Positions 1 to 8,082 of a stretch of 64,000 nt of DNA are shown piece after piece. Made by a program: the position numbers and the translations under genes. The stretch covers positions 30,820 to 94,819 of the forward strand of contig DASZIL010000020.1 of NCBI GenBank assembly GCA_035949255.1, given 5' to 3'. The stretch comes from GAS188 sp035949255. Lineage in GTDB: Bacteria > Pseudomonadota > Alphaproteobacteria > Rhizobiales > Beijerinckiaceae. Below the pieces are notes generated by a model, which saw only the letters and a list, made by a program, of their open reading frames with translations, searched no databases and had not been told where the DNA came from. The stretch's first letter is position 1. The number at the start of each line of letters is the position of its first letter.

Positions 1-570
1 ATGCGCGAAAACGGTGAGCACGGTCGCGAAGATGGGGAAGGTGGCGAGGAGCCCGCTGAGGCGCGGGCCGAGCGTCGAGGCACCTGCCGTGACCGCGACC
101 ACGAGTGTCGTCGCGACCGCCATCCGCGCCGGAAGGTCCCAGATCGGCAAGATGGCGACGACCCGGCGGATCGGCTGTGGCGGCATGGCACGAAGTGCGA
201 GCGTCAAGGCCGCGAGCGCGATGAGAAATAGCGCAAGGTGCGGCAGAGCGAGCGCTTGCAAGCTGGTGGCGGCAATTGCGTAGGCGCCCGTTCCGGCGCA
301 GAAGGCGATGGGCCAGCCGGCGCGCGCGGCCGTCAGGAAGTAACCAAGGCCGAAACAGGCCTGCGCGGCCGTGCCCGCGAGCGAACCTGCCGCTGCCTGC
401 TGGGCGAAGCCCGGTCCCTGGTCGAGCGTGAGGAAGAAGGCCACCGGGCCGGAGGTCAGAGGCAAGCCGACGAGCCAGCCGCCGATTGCCTCTCCCCAGC
501 GGCGCCCGGCAAGGCTCGCCGCGAGGATCAGAAGGGGTGTCAGCGACAGCTTGAGCGCCAGGGTGCTCAT
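1..570 (-). CDS. Integral membrane protein of unknown function (C-terminus outside window)
   Basis: An open frame reads leftward from an ATG at 568-570 through 190 codons with no stop before the window edge, so the C-terminus is missing. The translation begins MSTLALKLSLTPLLILAA and is dominated by hydrophobic stretches at about residues 5-20, 33-50, 60-105, 110-125, 147-165 and 170-188, with short Arg-containing loops between them. This indicates a multi-pass inner-membrane protein. A weak GGGCGG ribosome-binding site lies just upstream. I do not recognise a named family and no function can be assigned. It is transcribed away from rpsD. Confidence 0.72.
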   Translation of the reverse strand, partial: MSTLALKLSLTPLLILAASLAGRRWGEAIGGWLVGLPLTSGPVAFFLTLDQGPGFAQQAAAGSLAGTAAQACFGLGYFLTAARAGWPIAFCAGTGAYAIAATSLQALALPHLALFLIALAALTLALRAMPPQPIRRVVAILPIWDLPARMAVATTLVVAVTAGASTLGPRLSGLLATFPIFATVLTVFAH

Positions 571-676
571 CGTCCGCCCTTGCCAGCCGCGCTTTGACCG
601 GTGGGTGCGAAGAGGTCTTGCGCCGCACGCCACGCACCCCGTTGCGTCGAGGCGCCGATTGGAGCCTCCGAGAATT

Positions 677-705
677 TTGACATCGCGCGAATTCCGTCAT
701 AGATG
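677..705 (+). promoter_or_regulatory. Candidate sigma-70 promoter of rpsD
   Basis: A perfect TTGACA -35 box (677-682) is followed after 17 bp by TAGATG (700-705). The predicted start, near 712, leaves a leader of about 240 nt before rpsD. The rest of 571-950 shows no convincing gene. Confidence 0.6.
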
Positions 706-713
706 GATCGCGT

Positions 714-743
714 CGCGCGGGCCTTTCGGCCCGCGCGGCTTTT
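714..743 (+). promoter_or_regulatory. Terminator-like hairpin at the 5' end of the rpsD leader
   Basis: A 10-bp GC-rich stem (714-723 with 728-737) closes a TTTC loop and is followed by GCTTTT. It has the form of an intrinsic terminator on the plus strand, but it begins only a few bases after the predicted rpsD start site, and no plus-strand gene precedes it. It may be an attenuator or an S4-binding or protective 5' structure. Confidence 0.5.
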
Positions 744-950
744 CGAGCACCCGCGATCAGGTGAGCCTCGCTGCGAGCTTGGTCTGTCGTCCCGGGAAGC
801 GCAAGCCGGTCGTGCGAGCGTGGCAACGGGAAGAGGAGGGCGCGATCCGTCGCGGGTTCCGTGCGCGGCCGTTCCTTCGAGCGGTGCGGGTCGGTGCCCG
901 CATCGAACCGTCTCAAGCCGAAGCATCGGCCCGGCCGAACAGGATACGCG

Positions 951-1568
951 ATGAGCAAGCGTCACAACGTCAAGCACAAGATCGACCGCCGCCTGGGCGA
1001 GAACCTCTGGGGTCGCCCGAAGAGCCCGTTCAACCGGCGCGAATACGGCCCGGGCCAGCACGGCCAGCGGCGCAAGGGCAAGATCTCCGACTTCGGCACG
1101 CAGTTGCGCGCCAAGCAGAAGCTGAAGGGCTATTACGGCAACATCTCCGAGAAGCAGTTCCGCCGCTATTACGCCGAGGCCATTCGCCTCAAGGGCGACA
1201 GCGGCGAGCAACTCATCGGCCTTCTGGAACGCCGGCTCGACGCCGTCGTCTACCGCTCCAAATTCGTGCCGACCGTCTTCGCCGCGCGGCAGTTCGTCAA
1301 CCACGGCCATGTGAAGGTGAACGGAAGGCGCGTCACGATCGCGAGCTATCTGGTCAAGGCTGGCGATGTGATCGAAGTCAAGGAAGCTTCAAAGCAGCTC
1401 GTCATCGTGCTCGAGAGCGTGGCGCTCGCCGAGCGAGACGTGCCCGAATATATCGAGGTCGACCACAGCAAGATGACGGCGAAGCTCGCGCGCGTGCCCA
1501 CGCTTACCGATGTGCCTTATCCGGTGCAGATGGAGCCGAACCTCGTCATCGAGTTCTATTCGCGCTGA
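951..1568 (+). CDS. rpsD: 30S ribosomal protein S4
   Basis: This encodes the 205-residue ribosomal protein S4, a primary 16S rRNA binder that starts assembly of the 30S body. The start MSKRHNVKHKIDRRLGENLW is the usual alphaproteobacterial form without the N-terminal zinc cysteines. The S4 RNA-binding domain covers about residues 93-155 (RRLDAVVYRS, then RQFVNHGHVKVNG), and the protein ends in the typical IEFYSR. AGGA lies about 6 bases before the ATG. The gene stands alone with its own promoter and a strong terminator. In other bacteria S4 represses its own operon, so the structured leader may matter for control. Confidence 0.97.
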   Translation: MSKRHNVKHKIDRRLGENLWGRPKSPFNRREYGPGQHGQRRKGKISDFGTQLRAKQKLKGYYGNISEKQFRRYYAEAIRLKGDSGEQLIGLLERRLDAVVYRSKFVPTVFAARQFVNHGHVKVNGRRVTIASYLVKAGDVIEVKEASKQLVIVLESVALAERDVPEYIEVDHSKMTAKLARVPTLTDVPYPVQMEPNLVIEFYSR

Positions 1569-1609
1569 TCTTATCGATCTCGCATCACGTCGGCCGGACT
1601 TTCGAGTTC

Positions 1610-1640
1610 AGCCCCGCTCGCACAGGCGAGCGGGGCTTTT
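1610..1640. terminator. Intrinsic terminator between rpsD and kdsA
   Basis: An 11-bp GC-rich stem (1610-1620 with 1627-1637) closes a six-base loop and is followed by TTTT. It lies between two convergent genes and probably serves rpsD. Few A residues precede it, so its use for kdsA is uncertain. Confidence 0.85.
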
Positions 1641-1642
1641 CA

Positions 1643-2494
1643 TCATAAGCCTTTCGCCAGCGCATCGAAGGCGAGGAGCCGGCGCAACAGCTCCTCCATC
1701 TCGCCGAACGGCACCATGTTCGGCCCGTCAGAGGGGGCCTTGTCGGGGTCGCGATGCGTCTCGATGAAGACGCCCGCGACGCCGACCGCCACGGCCGCGC
1801 GCGCCAGCACCGGCACGAATTCGCGCTCACCGCCGGAGGACGCGCCCCGTCCGCCGGGCTGCTGCACCGAATGCGTCGCATCGAAGATCACGGGCGCTCC
1901 GGTGGTTGTCGCCATGATCGGCAGCGAGCGCATGTCCGAGACAAGGGTGTTGTAGCCGAAGCTCGCGCCGCGCTCGGTGACGAGGACGTTCGGGTTGCCG
2001 GCGCCGGCGATCTTGGCAACGACATTCTTCATGTCCCAGGGCGCGAGGAACTGCCCTTTCTTGACATTGACGACACGGCCGGTCTCGGCGGCGGCGATGA
2101 GAAGATCCGTCTGCCGGCAGAGGAAAGCCGGGATTTGCAGAATGTCGACGGCCTCGGCGACCGGGGCGCATTGGACAGGCTCATGCACATCGGTGAGAAC
2201 GGGCACGCCGAGCTTTTCGCGGATGTCGGCGAAGATGGCGAGCGCCTTGTCGAGGCCAAGGCCGCGCTGCGCGCTAAGCGAGGTGCGGTTCGCCTTGTCG
2301 AAAGAGCTCTTGAAGACGAAACCGATGTCGAGCTTGCGCGTGAGCTCCTCGAGCGCGCCCGCCATGTCGAAGGCATGGTCGCGGCTTTCGAGCGCGCAAG
2401 GGCCGGCGATCAGCGCAAGCTTGAGCGAATTGCCGAAGCGCACGCCTTGCGTCGTCACGACGGGATTGACGGAGACGGGGATGGTCGTGGTCAT
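1643..2494 (-). CDS. kdsA: 2-dehydro-3-deoxyphosphooctonate aldolase (Kdo-8-phosphate synthase)
   Basis: KdsA condenses phosphoenolpyruvate with arabinose-5-phosphate to Kdo-8-phosphate, the precursor of the inner-core sugar of lipopolysaccharide. The protein has 283 residues, usual for the family. Visible motifs are LIAGPCALES near residues 28-37, FKSSFDKANRTS, TDVHEP, CRQTDLL and KKGQFLAPWDM. The Cys in AGPCALES is the metal-ligand position of metal-dependent KdsA enzymes, where E. coli has Asn, so this is probably the metal-dependent class. I chose the ATG at 2494, giving MTTTIPVSVN; an upstream in-frame extension is Arg/Pro-rich and unlike the family. No clear ribosome-binding site is seen. 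Confidence 0.96.
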   Translation of the reverse strand: MTTTIPVSVNPVVTTQGVRFGNSLKLALIAGPCALESRDHAFDMAGALEELTRKLDIGFVFKSSFDKANRTSLSAQRGLGLDKALAIFADIREKLGVPVLTDVHEPVQCAPVAEAVDILQIPAFLCRQTDLLIAAAETGRVVNVKKGQFLAPWDMKNVVAKIAGAGNPNVLVTERGASFGYNTLVSDMRSLPIMATTTGAPVIFDATHSVQQPGGRGASSGGEREFVPVLARAAVAVGVAGVFIETHRDPDKAPSDGPNMVPFGEMEELLRRLLAFDALAKGL

Positions 2495-2661
2495 GAAGGG
2501 CGTATAACGTGGTTGAAGGACGTAGGCGAGGCGCCTCCGGCGGATCGGGTTCCACAGGGGGCCGGGCGGCGGCAGGGTCGGTCGAATAATCAGTGAGCGG
2601 TGCTGACCCATTCCGACGAAGAGGGAAACCTGCGTCGGGCCGCATCGGGAGAGAGCCCGGC

Positions 2662-3456
2662 ATGGACGCGTTTTCCAAGGCCACCGACGGAATCGAGACG
2701 GCGGCGCAAGCGCTCGCCTTGCACGTCCGTCGCGCCAAGGCCTTCGTCGTGCTCACCGGCGCCGGCATGTCGACGGAATGCGGCATCCCCGATTTTCGCT
2801 CGCCCGGCAGCCCGTGGCTCGCCAACCCGCCCATGCCTTTCGATCGTTTCCTCGCTAGCGAGGGCGCAAGGCGCGAGGCCTGGCGGCGCAAGTTCGCGCT
2901 CGATGATCACCATGAGGGCGCGGCGCCAGGCGTTGGGCATCGCGCCTTGGCGCGCCTCGTGAATGAAGGGGTCGTCAAAACGGTGATCACACAAAATATC
3001 GACAACATGCATCAGACTGCCGGCGTTCCCGCCGACAAGGTCATCGAGCTGCACGGCAACGGTACTTACGCGCGCTGCCTCGATTGCGGGAGGCGCCATG
3101 AGCTCGCTTTCTGCCGGCGCATGCTCGAGGAAGAAAATCGCGCGCCCTGTTGCGAAGCTTGCGGCGGTATCGTCAAGGCCGCGACCATCTCCTTCGGCCA
3201 GGCGATGCCGCAACAGGAGATGCGGCGTGCCTTGCACGCGGCTGGAAACGCCGATCTCGTTCTCGCCATCGGCTCGTCGCTTCTCGTTTATCCGGCGGCG
3301 GGCTTGCCGCTCGTCGCGCGAGACAACGGGGCCGTCTTCCTCATCCTCAATCGCGGCGAGACAGGGCTCGATCACGAGGCGCATGAACGCTTCGATGTCG
3401 AGGCGGGCCCGGTCCTCACACGCCTCGCTTCGCATCTCGCGCGGCGCGTCAATTGA
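2662..3456 (+). CDS. cobB: Sir2-family NAD-dependent protein deacylase
   Basis: This is a 264-residue sirtuin, predicted to remove acetyl or other acyl groups from protein lysines using NAD+. The NAD-binding motif GAGMSTECGIPDFRS is at residues 33-47, TQNIDNMH at 110-117, and the catalytic His is in ELHGNG (H131). A Cys4 zinc site is present as C139-x2-C142 and C164-x2-C167, and GSSLLVYP follows. The ATG at 2662 is preceded by GGGAGAG; a longer frame starting at 2593 is less likely. It is divergent from kdsA. Substrate preference cannot be told from this sequence. Confidence 0.92.
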   Translation: MDAFSKATDGIETAAQALALHVRRAKAFVVLTGAGMSTECGIPDFRSPGSPWLANPPMPFDRFLASEGARREAWRRKFALDDHHEGAAPGVGHRALARLVNEGVVKTVITQNIDNMHQTAGVPADKVIELHGNGTYARCLDCGRRHELAFCRRMLEEENRAPCCEACGGIVKAATISFGQAMPQQEMRRALHAAGNADLVLAIGSSLLVYPAAGLPLVARDNGAVFLILNRGETGLDHEAHERFDVEAGPVLTRLASHLARRVN

Positions 3457-3485
3457 GGTCGTCGAGGGTTTATTCCTTGTTCGAA

Positions 3486-3507
3486 ACCCCAAATTGGGGC
3501 TTTGTTT
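3486..3507 (+). terminator. Weak terminator-like hairpin after the sirtuin gene
   Basis: A five-pair CCCCA/TGGGG stem closed by AAT is followed by the T-rich run CTTTGTTTC. The stem is short, so function is uncertain. Confidence 0.35.
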
Positions 3508-3570
3508 CGGCTGCGGCAATGGTAGATTATAGAGCGAATCAGTATTGGGCCCGTCTGACCTGGTAGTCCG

Positions 3571-4245
3571 ATGAGCAGCGACGTCCCGGAGTATCGCCCG
3601 AGATCGAATGCTTCGAGCAGCGGCTCTTTCGGCGACAAGACGACGCGGGAGGGCAATGTGGGCGAGGCTTTGCAGGACAGCGGAAGAGCGCGGCTCGAAG
3701 GCACCGAGGAAACCGGCTTCGTCACCGTCCAACCGATCCACATCGAAGGCGTGGTCAAATGGTTCGACGCGGTGAAGGGCTATGGTTTTGTCAAGCCGGA
3801 TCACGACCTTCCCGATGTGCTCTTGCATGTAACCTGCCTCAGGCGTGACGGTTTCCCGATCACGGTCGAGGGGTCGCGCGTCGCGCTCGAGGCGGTACGC
3901 GGACAACGCGGCTTGCAAGCCTTGCGCGTGCTCAAGGTCGAGCCGCCGAAGCTGCCTCACCCCTCGGAGCTTCCGCCCGCGCGCACCCATACCCAGGTGA
4001 TCGCGTCGAGCGCTCTCGAAGGGGTCACCGTCAAATGGTTCAATCGCGTGCGGGGCTTCGGCTTCGTAAGCAAGGGAGAAGGGGCGCCCGATATCTTCGT
4101 GCATATGGAGACCTTGCGGCGCTTCGGCCTTGCCGAATTGCGGCCCGGCCAGCAGGTGCTGGTGCGCTATGGGCCAGGTCCGAAGGGGCTGATGGCGACG
4201 GAAGTGCGCTTGCCCGAGCACGGCGCGGTCGCCGCGTCCCATTAG
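3571..4245 (+). CDS. Two-domain cold-shock protein
   Basis: The 224-residue protein carries two cold-shock (OB-fold, single-stranded nucleic acid binding) domains, at about residues 59-127 and 149-215. Each shows the RNP1-type core: KGYGFVKPD in the first and RGFGFVSKG in the second, with VKWF just before each. The first 55 residues are polar and look disordered. Fused double cold-shock domains are typical of Hyphomicrobiales and are usually predicted RNA chaperones or transcription antiterminators. The DUF192 gene follows 133 bp downstream on the same strand, a common neighbour in this group. The start is the first ATG in frame; no strong ribosome-binding site is visible. Confidence 0.9.
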   Translation: MSSDVPEYRPRSNASSSGSFGDKTTREGNVGEALQDSGRARLEGTEETGFVTVQPIHIEGVVKWFDAVKGYGFVKPDHDLPDVLLHVTCLRRDGFPITVEGSRVALEAVRGQRGLQALRVLKVEPPKLPHPSELPPARTHTQVIASSALEGVTVKWFNRVRGFGFVSKGEGAPDIFVHMETLRRFGLAELRPGQQVLVRYGPGPKGLMATEVRLPEHGAVAASH

Positions 4246-4378
4246 GCGGGAGCGGGCCGAAAGGACCGGCGCCGCCCCGCATTCCCTCCTCTTATCTTTT
4301 CGCTTAACCTTCGCGGCAAATCAGATGCTGACCTTCCGGTCATGCGCTGGCGCGTGACGTTTCACCGGAGAATCCCGA

Positions 4379-4945
4379 ATGAGCCTCATCTCGATGTGGC
4401 GGCGCGCCTCAGGCGAAGAGAGGAGGCGTGCCGAAGAACGAGAGCGAGACGCGCGCGGGCATCGATGCGCGCCTTTGGGGAATGCCTTTGCCTTCATCGC
4501 CCTGTTGCTCACCTTGGCTTTCCCCGGGCTCGACGCGACGACATCGCGTGCGCGGGCGGCCGAGCCGCTGCAGCGCCTCGAGATCGTCTCGGCTAATGGG
4601 CCGCATGTCTTCGAGGTTGAGCTCGCCCGCAACAGCGCCGAGCGCGAGAAGGGCCTGATGTTTCGCCGCTACATGCCAAAGAACCGCGGCATGCTTTTCG
4701 ATTTCAGCAGTCCCGAGCCGGCCACGATGTGGATGGAGAACACCTATATTCCGCTCGACATGCTCTTCATCCGCGCGGACGGCACGGTGGCGCGCATCGA
4801 GACCGACACCGAACCTCTATCGAGGCGCGTGATCGCCGCGGGCGAACCGGTACTTGGCGTGCTCGAGCTCAACGGCGGCGTCTGCGACGAGCTCGGCATC
4901 AAGTCGGGTGACAAGGTGATGCACCCGATGTTCAAGCCGCACTGA
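4379..4945 (+). CDS. DUF192 family protein, secreted or membrane-anchored
   Basis: The protein has 188 residues. A polar, Arg-rich N-terminus is followed by a hydrophobic segment (about residues 36-52) and an A-rich stretch ending near ARAAEP, consistent with export. The DUF192 domain fills residues 66-188, with REKGLMFRRYMP, GMLFDF, MWMENTYIPLDMLFI and a C-terminal GDKVMHP. The biochemical role of DUF192 is not established. GGAGA lies upstream of the chosen ATG. The 30-residue basic region before the hydrophobic core is longer than a normal signal peptide, so the true start could be further in, although no ATG is available there. Confidence 0.85.
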   Translation: MSLISMWRRASGEERRRAEERERDARGHRCAPLGNAFAFIALLLTLAFPGLDATTSRARAAEPLQRLEIVSANGPHVFEVELARNSAEREKGLMFRRYMPKNRGMLFDFSSPEPATMWMENTYIPLDMLFIRADGTVARIETDTEPLSRRVIAAGEPVLGVLELNGGVCDELGIKSGDKVMHPMFKPH

Positions 4946-5007
4946 GAGGGCTGCCTCAATTGGGGGCTCGAGCTGCCTCATCGGCGCGCGCTTTCGCGGC
5001 GGCGCAA

Positions 5008-6279
5008 TCACGAAAGCCACTCCGGCAGCCGATCGAGTCCGATGAGGTCATCATAGCTCGGACGGGGCCGCACCACGGCGAAACGCTCACCTTTAACGAG
5101 CACTTCTGGAACCAGAAGTCGCGAATTATAGGTCGAGGCCTGCACGGCCCCATAGGCGCCTGCCGACATCACGGCGAGGAGGTCGCCTGAACGCGGCAGG
5201 GGCATCGTCCTTTTCTGCGCCAGATAATCGCCGCTCTCGCAGACCGGCCCGACGATATCGACGGTTTGACGCGCAGCGTCGGGTGCGGGCTCGATGACGT
5301 TCACCACGTCATGATAGGCCTCATAAAGCGTCGGGCGGATGAGATCGTTCATCGCCGCGTCGACGATCACGAAGCTCTTGCCCGCGCCTTGCTTGACGTG
5401 AATCACTCGCGTCAGCAGCACGCCTGCGTTGGCGGCGATCAGCCTCCCATGCTCGAAGACGAGCTTGAGGCCGAGCTTTTGCGTGTGGCGTAGGATCGTC
5501 CGCGCATAGGCGTTGGGCTCGGGCGGCCGCAGATTGCTGTGCGGATCATAGATCACGCCGAGACCGCCGCCGAAGTCGAGATGCTCGAGGCGGTGGCCCT
5601 GTCCCATGAGGTGAACCGCAAGCGAGGCGAGGCGCTCGGCCGCCGCATCGAAGGGCGCAAGATCGGTGATCTGGCTGCCGATGTGCATGTCGACGCCAGT
5701 GACGGAAAGTCCGGGCAATTTCGCGGCCCTGGCGTAGATGCGCGGCGCCTCCGTGATCGGGATGCCGAATTTATTGGCGTAGGTGCCGGTCGAGATCTTG
5801 GCGTGCGTATTCGCGTCGATATCGGGGTTCACGCGGATCGAGATGCGCGCCTTGCGCCCGCGAGCGCTGGCAAGCGCCGACAACTGCTCGAGCTCGGACT
5901 CCGATTCGACATTGAAGCACAAGATGTCCTGCTCAAGCGCATAAGCGATCTCGCCTTGCGTCTTGCCGACGCCCGAGAACACGATCTTTTCGGGCGGCAC
6001 ACCCACCGCGCGGGCGCGGCGCAGCTCCCCTTCGGAGACGACGTCCATGCCGGCGCCGAGACGGGCGAGCGTGGCGAGCACGGCCTGATTGGAATTGGCC
6101 TTCATGGCGTAACAGACGAGCGAAGGCACATCGGCAAAAACTCGCGCGAAGGCGAGGTATTGCTCCTCGAGGCCCGCGCTCGCGTAAAGATAGACGGGTG
6201 TGCCGACCTGTGAGGCGACATCGCGCAGGTCGACCTCCTCGGCGTGCAGCACGCCGTCGCGGTAGTCAAAGGAACTCAT
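5008..6279 (-). CDS. lysA: Diaminopimelate decarboxylase
   Basis: LysA decarboxylates meso-diaminopimelate to L-lysine, the last step of lysine synthesis, using pyridoxal phosphate. The protein has 423 residues, normal for the family. The PLP lysine is in CYAMKANSN (K60), the His of VDMHIGSQ and the glycine-rich LDFGGGLG are present, and the active-site Cys is in GPVCESGD. The usual EPGR motif reads EHGR here, with Pro replaced by His. The gene ends in SYDDLIGLDRLPEWL, a typical C-terminus. It converges on the DUF192 gene. In many relatives lysA is next to argH or a TIGR02302 gene, but not here. Confidence 0.97.
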   Translation of the reverse strand: MSSFDYRDGVLHAEEVDLRDVASQVGTPVYLYASAGLEEQYLAFARVFADVPSLVCYAMKANSNQAVLATLARLGAGMDVVSEGELRRARAVGVPPEKIVFSGVGKTQGEIAYALEQDILCFNVESESELEQLSALASARGRKARISIRVNPDIDANTHAKISTGTYANKFGIPITEAPRIYARAAKLPGLSVTGVDMHIGSQITDLAPFDAAAERLASLAVHLMGQGHRLEHLDFGGGLGVIYDPHSNLRPPEPNAYARTILRHTQKLGLKLVFEHGRLIAANAGVLLTRVIHVKQGAGKSFVIVDAAMNDLIRPTLYEAYHDVVNVIEPAPDAARQTVDIVGPVCESGDYLAQKRTMPLPRSGDLLAVMSAGAYGAVQASTYNSRLLVPEVLVKGERFAVVRPRPSYDDLIGLDRLPEWLS

Positions 6280-6432
6280 GGATCGTCTCGTCTCAGCGGC
6301 TCATGGGACGGCTCGACCGCGTTATATCGACGAATAGGCAAGAGTCGACCCAATCGGCCGGATGGGCATCCGCCAATGTCGCAAATCGCGATTGCGCTTC
6401 GTCGAGAGCAAAGAAGACGGGACCTAAGCGCC

Positions 6433-7266
6433 TCAATGCTTCCAATCGGGAGCCCAGGCCGGGGAGACGATGCGGCCTTGCGGGATGGCCAGGCCGAAGA
6501 GCACACCCATCTCCGCATCATCGAGGGCAAAATCGAAGATCGCGATGTTCTCCGCGATGCGCTGCCGATTGGCTGATTTCGGAATGGCGATGACACCTTG
6601 TTGCTGCACCTGCCAGCGCAGAAGCACCTGGGCCGGCGTCTTGCCGTGCCGCTTGGCGATTGCGGTGACCTTCGGGGCGGTGAGGATGTCGCCGGCGCGC
6701 CCCAGAGGGCAATAGGAGGTGAAGGACACCTCTTTCTGACGGCAAGCGGCGATCAACCGAGATTGATCGAGCCTTGGATGGTATTCGCATTGATTGGTGA
6801 CGATAGGCTCTTCCGAAAGTGCCAACGCCTCCGCGATGAGCGCCGGCGTGAAGTTCGAGACACCGATATGCCGGGTGAGACCCCGGCGCTTCGCCTTGGC
6901 GAGCGCCGCCATCGACCGCTTCAGCGGAATTTTGGGGCTGGGCCAATGGATGAGCAGAAGATCGACATGATCGAAACCGAGGCGCTTCAGGCTCGCCTCC
7001 GCCGAGCGCTCGAGCTTGCCCTCGTCGATGTCGTCCGGACCGACCTTGGTGGTCAGGAAGATCTCGCCGCGCGGCACGCGCGAAGCCCTGATACCATCGC
7101 CCACGGCTTCCTCATTGGCGTAAACGGCGGCTGTGTCGACATGTCGATAGCCGCTCTCCAAAGCCCAGGTGACGGCCTGCGCGCACTCATCCCCCCTCGC
7201 GGCCCAAGTGCCGAAGCCGAGGCTCGGGATCGAGGCGCCTCCCGCCTGAACATTATGCATCGTCAT
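6433..7266 (-). CDS. Aldo/keto reductase
   Basis: This 277-residue NADPH-dependent aldo/keto reductase has the complete catalytic tetrad: D44 and Y49 (in HVDTAAVYANE), K74 (LTTKVG) and H107 (LLLIHWPSP). The cofactor-binding IPKSANRQRIAENI is near the C-terminus. It is closest in style to the DkgA/DkgB group that reduces methylglyoxal and 2,5-diketo-gluconate, but the substrate is not certain. It begins 18 bp after the upstream SDR gene, so the two are probably co-transcribed with the glycosyltransferase further upstream. Confidence 0.92.
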   Translation of the reverse strand: MTMHNVQAGGASIPSLGFGTWAARGDECAQAVTWALESGYRHVDTAAVYANEEAVGDGIRASRVPRGEIFLTTKVGPDDIDEGKLERSAEASLKRLGFDHVDLLLIHWPSPKIPLKRSMAALAKAKRRGLTRHIGVSNFTPALIAEALALSEEPIVTNQCEYHPRLDQSRLIAACRQKEVSFTSYCPLGRAGDILTAPKVTAIAKRHGKTPAQVLLRWQVQQQGVIAIPKSANRQRIAENIAIFDFALDDAEMGVLFGLAIPQGRIVSPAWAPDWKH

Positions 7267-7284
7267 CCTATTCTCCGCTGATCG

Positions 7285-8082
7285 TCATTTCTGTAACGGA
7301 TCATGTTCACGCATCGTGGCCATGACGTCCGGCGTCCTCCAGCCGAGATGCTGGCCGGAATCGACCGCGATGATCTGGCCGGTCACATGCTCCGCCTCGT
7401 TGAGATAAAGCACCGCGGCCGCGATCGCTTCCGGGCGCACGCGCTCGCCGAGCAATGTCGCCGCCGCCTCGCGCAAGACGCCCTCGTCGCCCTCGCGCGG
7501 ATTGGGAAAAGTCGGGCCGGGAGCGACCGCGTTGACGCGGATCGCGGGCGCGAAGGCTTGCGCCATCATGCGCGTCGCGGACCACAAGGCCGATTTGGTC
7601 AGCGCATAGGAAAAGCAGCGGGGGTCGGGCTTCAGCACACGCTGATCGAGGATATTGACGATCGCCGGGCGCGCGGATGCAAGCGCCCGATTGGCGAAAT
7701 CGCGCGAAAGAATGAGCGGGGCGCGCAGGTTGACGGCGAGCTGCCGGTCGAAGCGTTCCGCGTCGAGGGTTCTGATATCGTCTTCCTCGAAGAGCGCGGC
7801 ATTGTTGACCAGGAGGCGAAGCCTGCCGACCGCGCCTTCGGCCGCGGCGACGAGGCCTTCGATCTCCCGCTTGTCGGCAAGGTCGGCCTTGATCACATGC
7901 GCCTTCGTGCCTTTGCGGGAGAGGCTTTCCGCGAGGGCTTGCGCCTCAGGTTGCGAGCCATGGCAATGGATGACGACGCTAAAGCCCTTTTCCGCGAGCG
8001 CCTCGACGATCGCCCGGCCGATGCGACGCGCCCCGCCCGTGACGAGCGCCGATCCTGCTGGCCTCGCGGAGACGCCCGTCAT
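7285..8082 (-). CDS. Short-chain dehydrogenase resembling pteridine reductase / FolM
   Basis: The 265-residue protein is a classical SDR: TGGARRIG at residues 15-22 binds NADP(H), NNAA is at 93-96, and the catalytic Tyr and Lys are Y159 and K163 in YALTK. At the usual Ser position there is Asp (D146 in NILDQRV). This, with HCHGSQPEAQAL after the first fold unit, matches the pteridine reductase PTR1 and dihydromonapterin reductase FolM pattern, where Asp replaces Ser. A pterin or folate reducing role is therefore favoured but is inference. Its start overlaps the stop of the upstream glycosyltransferase gene by 4 bp (ATGA). Confidence 0.85.
   Translation of the reverse strand: MTGVSARPAGSALVTGGARRIGRAIVEALAEKGFSVVIHCHGSQPEAQALAESLSRKGTKAHVIKADLADKREIEGLVAAAEGAVGRLRLLVNNAALFEEDDIRTLDAERFDRQLAVNLRAPLILSRDFANRALASARPAIVNILDQRVLKPDPRCFSYALTKSALWSATRMMAQAFAPAIRVNAVAPGPTFPNPREGDEGVLREAAATLLGERVRPEAIAAAVLYLNEAEHVTGQIIAVDSGQHLGWRTPDVMATMREHDPLQK

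Noticed and set aside
567..1310. A 247-codon minus-strand frame across the rpsD leader and gene
   Set aside because: It is antisense to rpsD, and its composition changes abruptly outside rpsD.
2590..4242. A 550-codon open frame on the minus strand opposite the sirtuin and cold-shock genes
   Set aside because: It is antisense to two genes with clear family motifs and shows no recognisable domain; long antisense frames are common in GC-rich DNA.
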